Shown one piece after another: positions 59,146 through 64,000 of a stretch of DNA of 64,000 nucleotides. The notes below the pieces were generated by a model, which saw only the letters and a list, made by a program, of their open reading frames with translations, made no database searches and was not told the origin of the DNA. This DNA is from Duganella levis (GTDB taxonomy: Bacteria > Pseudomonadota > Gammaproteobacteria > Burkholderiales > Burkholderiaceae_D). Location of the stretch: assembly GCF_009857605.1 (NCBI RefSeq), contig NZ_WWCT01000005.1:186001-250000 (forward strand), given 5' to 3'. Numbering within the stretch: position 1 is the stretch's first letter; the number at the start of each line of letters is the position of its first letter. Position numbers and translations under genes: made by a program.

Positions 59146-59370
59146 ATGATTGTTTGTGTCTGCAACAACATCTCCGATCGCGAAATCCGTCAAGCCATGG
59201 AATTGGGAATCACCTCTATGGATGAACTGCGCGATGCGCTGGGCGTAGCCACCTGCTGCGGCCAATGCTTCTCCTGCGCGGAAGAAATCCTCACCGAACA
59301 ACTGGCCGCGCAAGCCGCTGCCGCCAACCTCCAGGAAACTGTGCTGAAACGCCCAGTCTTCACTAGCTAA
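59146..59370 (+). CDS. bfd: Bacterioferritin-associated ferredoxin Bfd
   Basis: A 74-residue [2Fe-2S] ferredoxin that reduces ferric iron in bacterioferritin to release it. The four Cys fit Bfd: CVC near the N-terminus (MIVCVCNNISDREIR) and CCGQC (ATCCGQCFSC). AGAAGG precedes the ATG. It is followed after 2 bp by tonB and is divergent from feoA, under Fur-like boxes. Its partner bfr lies at 60853-61329. Confidence 0.94.
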   Translation: MIVCVCNNISDREIRQAMELGITSMDELRDALGVATCCGQCFSCAEEILTEQLAAQAAAANLQETVLKRPVFTS

Positions 59371-59372
59371 TC

Positions 59373-60083
59373 ATGAATACAATGACCTACAGCCGGACGG
59401 CGTCGCCGCTGTCCGCGGATGTCGATGGGCGCGCGCAGGAATTCAAGCGCCGCACCCGCAAGCTCACCCCGCTCGCCGCGATTGTGCTGGGTCATGTAGT
59501 CGTGTTTTATCTGGCTTATTCCGGCATGCTGCGTTCCGTGACGCATGCGATCATGCCGCAGGTGGTGACGGTGACGTTCGTGGCCTCGCCAGAGCCGCTG
59601 AAAGCGCAGCCGCAGCCGAAGGAAGTGCCGCTGGTGCAGCCGAAACAAACCTTCGTGCCGCCGCTGCCGCTGGTGAATATCGTGCAAACCGAGCCGACCA
59701 TCACGCTGCCGCCGCCGCAACCGCGTCCGACCGAACCGACCACGGCGCATGCCTCGCCAACCACCGCTCAAGTCGCGCCGCCGGCGCCGCCAGCACCATC
59801 GACGCCGAAGACCGTGTCGGGCGTGGAATACGTGCGCGCGCCGTCGCCGGTGTACCCGAGCATGTCACGCCGCATGGGCGAGACCGGTACCGTGATGCTG
59901 CGCGTGCTGATTGGGGAAAAAGGGAATGCGGAACAGGTGACGGTGCAGAAATCGTCCGGTTCCAGCAATCTGGACGAAGCCGGCCGCCAGGCCGTGCTGC
60001 GCGCCCTGTACAAGCCGTTCATCGAGGATGGCAAGGCCATCCCCGTGTACGTGCTGGTGCCGATTAACTTCCAGCTGGGTTAA
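59373..60083 (+). CDS. tonB: TonB energy transducer
   Basis: A 236-residue TonB. The inner-membrane anchor is AAIVLGHVVVFYLAYSGML (about 34-52). A Pro-rich periplasmic linker follows (QPKEVPLVQPK, APPAPPAPST), and the C-terminal domain (about 150-236) reads PVYPSMSRRMGETGTVMLRV with YVLVPINFQLG at the end. It transmits proton-motive energy to TonB-dependent receptors such as the one at the left edge. The gene is 2 bp after bfd and probably iron-regulated with it. Confidence 0.93.
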   Translation: MNTMTYSRTASPLSADVDGRAQEFKRRTRKLTPLAAIVLGHVVVFYLAYSGMLRSVTHAIMPQVVTVTFVASPEPLKAQPQPKEVPLVQPKQTFVPPLPLVNIVQTEPTITLPPPQPRPTEPTTAHASPTTAQVAPPAPPAPSTPKTVSGVEYVRAPSPVYPSMSRRMGETGTVMLRVLIGEKGNAEQVTVQKSSGSSNLDEAGRQAVLRALYKPFIEDGKAIPVYVLVPINFQLG

Positions 60084-60086
60084 GTC

Positions 60087-60623
60087 TTACAGGTCCAGCC
60101 GGCCCTCGATGGAGTCATCAAGGGTTTTGCCGATCACGGCGCCGATCAGCATCTTGACGCTGGCCACCGCCTTGCCGTGCTTGGTATCCCAGTAGTAGCC
60201 GTAGGTAGGCGCAAACTTGATCAGCGTCACACGCGGATCGTCCTCACCGCCGGTGAACCAGGTCTTCATCGTAAAACTCCACAGCTCCTTGATTTTCACC
60301 GGGTCGCGCGACACCGTGGCGATGCCCTCCAGGTGCATGAACTCGGAGTGGGCCGAGCCCTGGAAATACAGCGTGGCCGATGGATCGGCCGCCAGTTCCT
60401 GGTTCTTCAGGCTGTCGCTGGCCGAGATAAACCACAGATTCCCCAGCTCATCTACCTGCAGCGCCGTCATCGGCCGTGCGTCGCCGGGACCGCCATCGGC
60501 ATCGCTGGTGCAGAAGAAGCAGCCGGGCGTGCTGTCGACGAAGTCGCGGATCTTGTGGACGGCGTCTTCGCCGACCAGGTCTTGATGATTATTTTCGGGT
60601 TGATTGGCGTTGATGGAATCCAT
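60087..60623 (-). CDS. Pyridoxamine-5'-phosphate-oxidase-fold protein
   Basis: A 178-residue FMN-binding split-barrel protein of the general-stress-protein-26 type. It opens with KIRDFVDSTPGCFFCTSDAD and includes ARPMTALQVDELGNLWFISA and ATLYFQGSAHSEFMHLEG. Members bind flavin or haem and respond to stress; the specific reaction is not known. It starts 229 bp from bfr and ends 3 bp from the tonB stop. A possible weak Fur-like box (AATGCTAATAGTTTTCATT, from about 60708) lies in that gap. Confidence 0.83.
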   Translation of the reverse strand: MDSINANQPENNHQDLVGEDAVHKIRDFVDSTPGCFFCTSDADGGPGDARPMTALQVDELGNLWFISASDSLKNQELAADPSATLYFQGSAHSEFMHLEGIATVSRDPVKIKELWSFTMKTWFTGGEDDPRVTLIKFAPTYGYYWDTKHGKAVASVKMLIGAVIGKTLDDSIEGRLDL

Positions 60624-60852
60624 GGCTTAGCTCCTGAAGGTTGAGCTTCCATGGTAGCGGCGACGGCGCGCCGGCACCGTGAGATGCCGCACACTGTCCC
60701 TACTACGAATGCTAATAGTTTTCATTTGCGCCAGTGCTCTCAATCACCGAACTTAGTGGGTATTTCGCCGAAATTATCAGACATTCGCCCCACATAAATC
60801 GAAAATTCGTGGCACAATGGCGCCATTCGCAATCATCACAGAAAGACATCCC

Positions 60853-61329
60853 ATGAAGGGCGACCAAGAAGTTATCCGCTTGCTCAACGCACAGCTGACC
60901 AACGAACTCACCGCGATCAACCAGTACTTCCTGCACGCCAAGATGTACAAGCACTGGGGCCTGGAAAAGATCGGCAAGAAAGAGTACGAAGAATCGATCG
61001 GCGAGATGAAGCATGCCGATAAACTGATCGACCGCATCCTGATGCTGGATGGCCTGCCGAACCTGCAAGCCATGCACAAAGTGATGGTCGGCGAGAACAC
61101 CGAAGAGATGCTGAACTGCGACCTGAAGCTGGAAAAAGGCGCACAGATCACCGTCAAGGAAGGCATCGCCGCCGCCGAGAAAGCCGCCGACTACGTGTCG
61201 CGCGACCTGCTGCTGATGATCCTGGAAGACACCGAAGAACACATCGACTGGCTGGAAACCCAGCTGGACCTGATCGGCAAAGTGGGCATCCAGAACTACC
61301 TGCAAAGCCAGATGAGCGTCGACGAGTAA
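60853..61329 (+). CDS. bfr: Bacterioferritin Bfr
   Basis: A 158-residue haem-containing ferritin that stores iron in a 24-mer shell. It starts MKGDQEVIRLLNAQLTNELT, and the haem-binding Met52 lies in IDRILMLDG. Ferroxidase Glu and His ligands lie in EYEESIGEMKHADK and LEDTEEHIDWLE. ATG 60853 gives the standard length; an upstream frame is spurious. It works with Bfd (59146-59370). A strong terminator follows. Confidence 0.96.
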   Translation: MKGDQEVIRLLNAQLTNELTAINQYFLHAKMYKHWGLEKIGKKEYEESIGEMKHADKLIDRILMLDGLPNLQAMHKVMVGENTEEMLNCDLKLEKGAQITVKEGIAAAEKAADYVSRDLLLMILEDTEEHIDWLETQLDLIGKVGIQNYLQSQMSVDE

Positions 61330-62661
61330 TTACGTCGCCGGTTCAGCCAGAGGCCGCAAGCTTGCTTGCGGCTTTTTTGTTTTCACGGCCAGTACCGCCA
61401 CCGCGCCGCACAGCATCAGCACGCCGGCCAGGCGGATCACGTTTTCAGGATTGCCGCCCAACAGGCTGCGGTAATACAGCGGCAGCGTGAAGATCTGGAT
61501 AATCATCGGTATCACGATGAACATATTGAAGATGCCCATGTAGACCCCGGTGCGCTCCGGCGGAATGCAGCCCGCCAGCATCACATACGGATTGCCCATG
61601 ATGCTGGCCCACGCCAGGCCGATGCCCACCATCGGCACGAACAGCAGCGCCGGCGTATGGATCTGCGGGATGCTGAACATGGCCACACCGGCCAGCGCCA
61701 GGCAGATGCTGTGCGTGATCTTCGGCCCGTAGCGGCGCGTGAACGGCACCAGCGCCAGCGCGCCGATGAACGCGATGAAGTTGTAGAACGCTCCCACCTG
61801 CCCTGCCAGCAGGCCGGCGTCGCGGAAGCCCTGCGAAGCCTGGTCGGTGGTGCCATACAGTGTGGTCGACAGCGACAGCATGATGTACTGCCAATAGCAG
61901 AACATGGCGTACCACTGGAACAGCTTGACCCACGCCAGCTGGCGCATGGTCGGCGGCATTTCGCGCACCGCGCTGGCGATGTCGCCCAGCGTATGCCGCC
62001 AGCCCGCCGGCTTGGCGCGCAGGGCTTGCAGCTCATCTTCGCTGAGCGGATTTTCCTTGGTGGTCTTCAAGGTCCACAGCACCGACGTAATCGAAAACAC
62101 CGCGCCGATCATGAAGGCGACGATGACGATCTGCGGAATATGGCTGCTGTTGACCGCATCCTTGTTCATACCCAGCCACACCAGCAGCGACGGCGTCAGG
62201 TACGCCAGCGTTTGCCCCAGGCCGGTGAAGGCGCTCTGCGTCAGGAAGCCGATCGAGTGCTGCTCCGGTTGCAGCTTGTCGCTGACGAAGGCGCGGTACG
62301 GCTCCATGGTGACGTTGTTGGCGGCATCGAGTATCCACAGCAGGCTGGCCGCCATCCACAGCGTGGGACTGAACGGCATCGCCAGCAGGCCAAGGCTGCA
62401 CAGGATGGCGCCGATCAGGAAGTACGGCGTGCGCCGCCCCCAGCGCGTAACGGTGCGGTCGCTCATGGCGCCGATCAGCGGCTGCACCAGCAGGCCGGTC
62501 ATCGGCCCCGCCAGCCACAGATACGGCAGGCTGGCTTCATCGGCGCCGAGGTATTTGTAGATGGGACTCATGCTGCTCTGCTGCAGACCGAAACTGAACT
62601 GGATGCCGAAGAATCCAATGTTCATATTGACGATCTGCCAGAACGACAGCCGCGCTTTCAT
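61330..62661 (-). CDS. MFS sugar transporter, SLC45/SuxC-like
   Basis: A 443-residue transporter with about 12 membrane segments. Features of the sucrose/maltose (SLC45-like) group are visible: [50 protein letters not shown], and [17 protein letters not shown]. It would carry sucrose or a related disaccharide across the inner membrane. ATG 62661 (MKARLSFWQ) overlaps the kinase stop by 4 bp. It is downstream of a fructokinase-type gene and a GH13 hydrolase, the set known in Xanthomonas sux clusters. The 3' end carries the bfr terminator on the other strand. Confidence 0.88.
   Translation of the reverse strand: MKARLSFWQIVNMNIGFFGIQFSFGLQQSSMSPIYKYLGADEASLPYLWLAGPMTGLLVQPLIGAMSDRTVTRWGRRTPYFLIGAILCSLGLLAMPFSPTLWMAASLLWILDAANNVTMEPYRAFVSDKLQPEQHSIGFLTQSAFTGLGQTLAYLTPSLLVWLGMNKDAVNSSHIPQIVIVAFMIGAVFSITSVLWTLKTTKENPLSEDELQALRAKPAGWRHTLGDIASAVREMPPTMRQLAWVKLFQWYAMFCYWQYIMLSLSTTLYGTTDQASQGFRDAGLLAGQVGAFYNFIAFIGALALVPFTRRYGPKITHSICLALAGVAMFSIPQIHTPALLFVPMVGIGLAWASIMGNPYVMLAGCIPPERTGVYMGIFNMFIVIPMIIQIFTLPLYYRSLLGGNPENVIRLAGVLMLCGAVAVLAVKTKKPQASLRPLAEPAT
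61353..61378 (+). terminator. Rho-independent terminator of bfr
   Basis: GCCGCAAGC (61353-61361) and GCTTGCGGC (61364-61372) form a 9-bp stem with a 2-nt loop, followed by TTTTTT (61373-61378). It lies 24 bp after bfr and inside the final codons of the convergent MFS gene. Confidence 0.93.
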
Positions 62662-63614
62662 GACGCGGCTCCAGGCCGGATCGCGCCGCGCTGCCAGCTG
62701 GCGATCCACGGCGCGTAGAAGCCGATATCGGCCGGCACCGCGCCGGACACGCCGCAAATGGCGCCGGCAAACGCATTCGCGCGCGCCAGCGTCAGCGCCA
62801 TCGGCCAGCCTTGCGCCTGGCCGAACAGGAACACGGCGGAGAAAGCGTCGCCGGCGCCGACCGTGTCGATGATGCGCGGTGGCGGATGGCATTCATCGTT
62901 GGCGGCGACCGCGCCATCGGCGCTGAAGTACAGCGCGCCGCGTTCGCCCAGCGTGACGATCAGACCTTGCAGGCCGAAGGTGCGCATCAGCGTCAGGCAG
63001 GCGTCGCGCAGTTCCGGACTGTCGGCCGCGCCGGTGCCGGGCTGCGTGTGGGTGTACCAGCGGAACAGATCCTTCAGCTCATCCTCGTTGACCTTGACGA
63101 TGTCGGCCAGCTTCAGCGACTCGTGCGCAATCCGTTCGGTGACCTGGCCTTCGCGCACATTGAGATCCAGATAGCGTTGCGCCGAAGTCGCCTCCAGCAT
63201 GGCGCGCAAGGCGGCGCGCGACTGTTCGTGGCGCTGCGCCATGGTGCCGAAGTAAATCACGTCCGGCTGGGCGACAGCCAGCGCCGCCAGTGCCGGCGCG
63301 GTGTCCACATAATCGTATGCTTGATCCGGCAGGATGATGAAGCGGTGGCCGTCCGCATTGCGCTCGACCACCACGCGCCCGGTGGCGCCGCGCTCATCGA
63401 CCTGCAACGCCGCTTCGCTCATACCGAAGCGCGCAAATTCGTCGCAAATCAGCGCGCCGTTGTTGTCGGCGCCAATCCGTGTGACCATCAGCGTGGCGAC
63501 GCCAAACGCCGCCAGATTGCGCGCCACATTGAATGGCGCGCCACCCACCACCTGCTCGGTGACGAAATCGTCCACCAGCGCTTCGCCGAAGACGGCAACG
63601 GTTTGTTTGCTCAT
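62658..63614 (-). CDS. PfkB-family carbohydrate kinase, fructokinase-like
   Basis: A 318-residue sugar kinase. The N-terminal substrate-binding region is GGAPFNVARNLAAFG, and the catalytic/anion-hole motif is DTVGAGDAFSAVFLFG near residue 255. It would phosphorylate fructose released from sucrose. ATG 63614 overlaps the GH13 stop, and its TGA overlaps the transporter start. The context favours fructokinase, but 2-keto-3-deoxygluconate kinase activity cannot be excluded. Confidence 0.86.
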   Translation of the reverse strand: MSKQTVAVFGEALVDDFVTEQVVGGAPFNVARNLAAFGVATLMVTRIGADNNGALICDEFARFGMSEAALQVDERGATGRVVVERNADGHRFIILPDQAYDYVDTAPALAALAVAQPDVIYFGTMAQRHEQSRAALRAMLEATSAQRYLDLNVREGQVTERIAHESLKLADIVKVNEDELKDLFRWYTHTQPGTGAADSPELRDACLTLMRTFGLQGLIVTLGERGALYFSADGAVAANDECHPPPRIIDTVGAGDAFSAVFLFGQAQGWPMALTLARANAFAGAICGVSGAVPADIGFYAPWIASWQRGAIRPGAAS

Positions 63615-64000
63615 GCTGTCGCTCCACGTTCCAGCCAGTGCATTGCGTACGGCGCCAGCGTCAGCGCGCCTTCCAGTATGCTCCCGTCCAGACAGTCGGT
63701 CCAGCGGCCTGGCAGCGCATAGGTCTGCGGCTGGCTGGAGAAATTCATCAGGGTCAGAAAACCTTCGCCGCGCGCCAGCGCCAGCATGCCGTCCGGCGCA
63801 TCGTCCAGCAGCGTGCGCGGTGCGCTGGCGGCCAGTTCGTCATGCTGGCGGCGCACCCGCACCAGGCGGATCAACGACTGGTACATCTGGCCGGCGCTGG
63901 CGCCGGTGTAGTCCCGGCCTTTCCAGCGCGCGCGGTCGAATTGCGGGCGTTGCAGCCAGCGGCTGTCCATCGCGTGCTGCGGACGATCCAGATAGCTGTA
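63611..64000 (-). CDS. GH13 sucrose hydrolase/amylosucrase-type, C-terminal 129 residues
   Basis: The gene runs off the right edge; only the C-terminus is present. The visible part reads SYLDRPQHAMDSRWLQRPQF, GQMYQSLIRLVRVRRQHDEL, and a closing beta domain with LALARGEGFLTLMNFSS. This fits the end of GH13 amylosucrase/sucrose hydrolase proteins, after their catalytic barrel. The stop overlaps the fructokinase-type ATG. The assignment to sucrose is supported by the neighbours, not by catalytic residues, which lie outside. Confidence 0.78.
   Translation of the reverse strand, partial: YSYLDRPQHAMDSRWLQRPQFDRARWKGRDYTGASAGQMYQSLIRLVRVRRQHDELAASAPRTLLDDAPDGMLALARGEGFLTLMNFSSQPQTYALPGRWTDCLDGSILEGALTLAPYAMHWLERGATA

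Noticed and set aside
60708-60728. Fur box upstream of bfr
   Set aside because: The sequence around AATGCTAATAGTTTTCATT has only a partial match to the consensus, so it is not listed as a separate feature.

Overview
The window looks like chromosomal DNA of a GC-rich betaproteobacterium, most likely a Burkholderiales member of the Oxalobacteraceae (Massilia/Duganella-like). This is an inference from the GC-rich coding sequence and conserved neighbourhoods (leuS-lptE-holA-proA, bamE divergent from fur, lptD-surA-pdxA-rsmA next to amgK-murU, nudJ-mnmA, three-part pnt). No rRNA, phage, IS element or CRISPR array is visible. Genes are dense and no gene-free stretch exceeds 300 bases; the longest gaps (about 180-260 bp) are divergent promoter regions or contain the signals listed.

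Layout. 1-4.2 kb: the 5' part of a TonB-dependent receptor gene faces a flavin-dependent (tryptophan) halogenase-like gene across a promoter region with four LacI-type palindromes spaced exactly 21 bp centre to centre; an MFS transporter follows. 4.3-11.2 kb: accessory metabolism and stress genes (membrane protein plus a 24-aa hydrophobic protein, alpha/beta hydrolase, GFA protein, the divergent ohr/ohrR pair with mirrored operators, tRNA-Gly(CCC), M28 peptidase, and a LysR regulator divergent from tautomerase and DUF4865 genes). 11.2-18.7 kb: a same-strand signalling cluster of HDOD-GAF-histidine kinase, REC-PAS-GGDEF-EAL response regulator, Sel1-repeat protein and a flagellin with its own apparent FliA (sigma-28) promoter. 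18.9-28.2 kb: Bcr-type MFS transporter, THUMP methyltransferase, DsbA-like isomerase, HemJ-like protein, proA, holA, lptE and leuS, with two copies of a 30-bp palindromic repeat (20.2 and 28.3 kb).

28.4-35.7 kb: AraC regulator, VOC protein, map, a barstar-like protein, exbD, exbB, dapB, bamE, fur, hrcA and a HAD phosphatase. 35.9-37.2 kb: two tandem paralogous lipoproteins ending at a strong terminator. 37.3-47.4 kb: envelope biogenesis (rsmA, pdxA, surA, lptD), the MurU recycling pair amgK-murU, pepP and a UbiH-family hydroxylase. 47.4-54.6 kb: pntAA-pntAB-pntB, nudJ, mnmA, a receiver protein lacking the phospho-acceptor Asp, xni, a decayed Phd/VapC toxin-antitoxin pair and a GST. 54.8-61.4 kb: an FMN glutamate-synthase-like protein, then iron homeostasis (feoA-feoB-DUF6587 divergent from bfd-tonB over Fur-like boxes, and bfr). 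61.3-64 kb: the end of a sucrose-use operon (GH13 hydrolase C-terminus, fructokinase-type kinase, SLC45-like MFS transporter).

The most unusual items are the four-operator array at the receptor/halogenase promoter and the kinase/c-di-GMP/Sel1/flagellin cluster. Both are built from known families in an arrangement whose function I cannot name.
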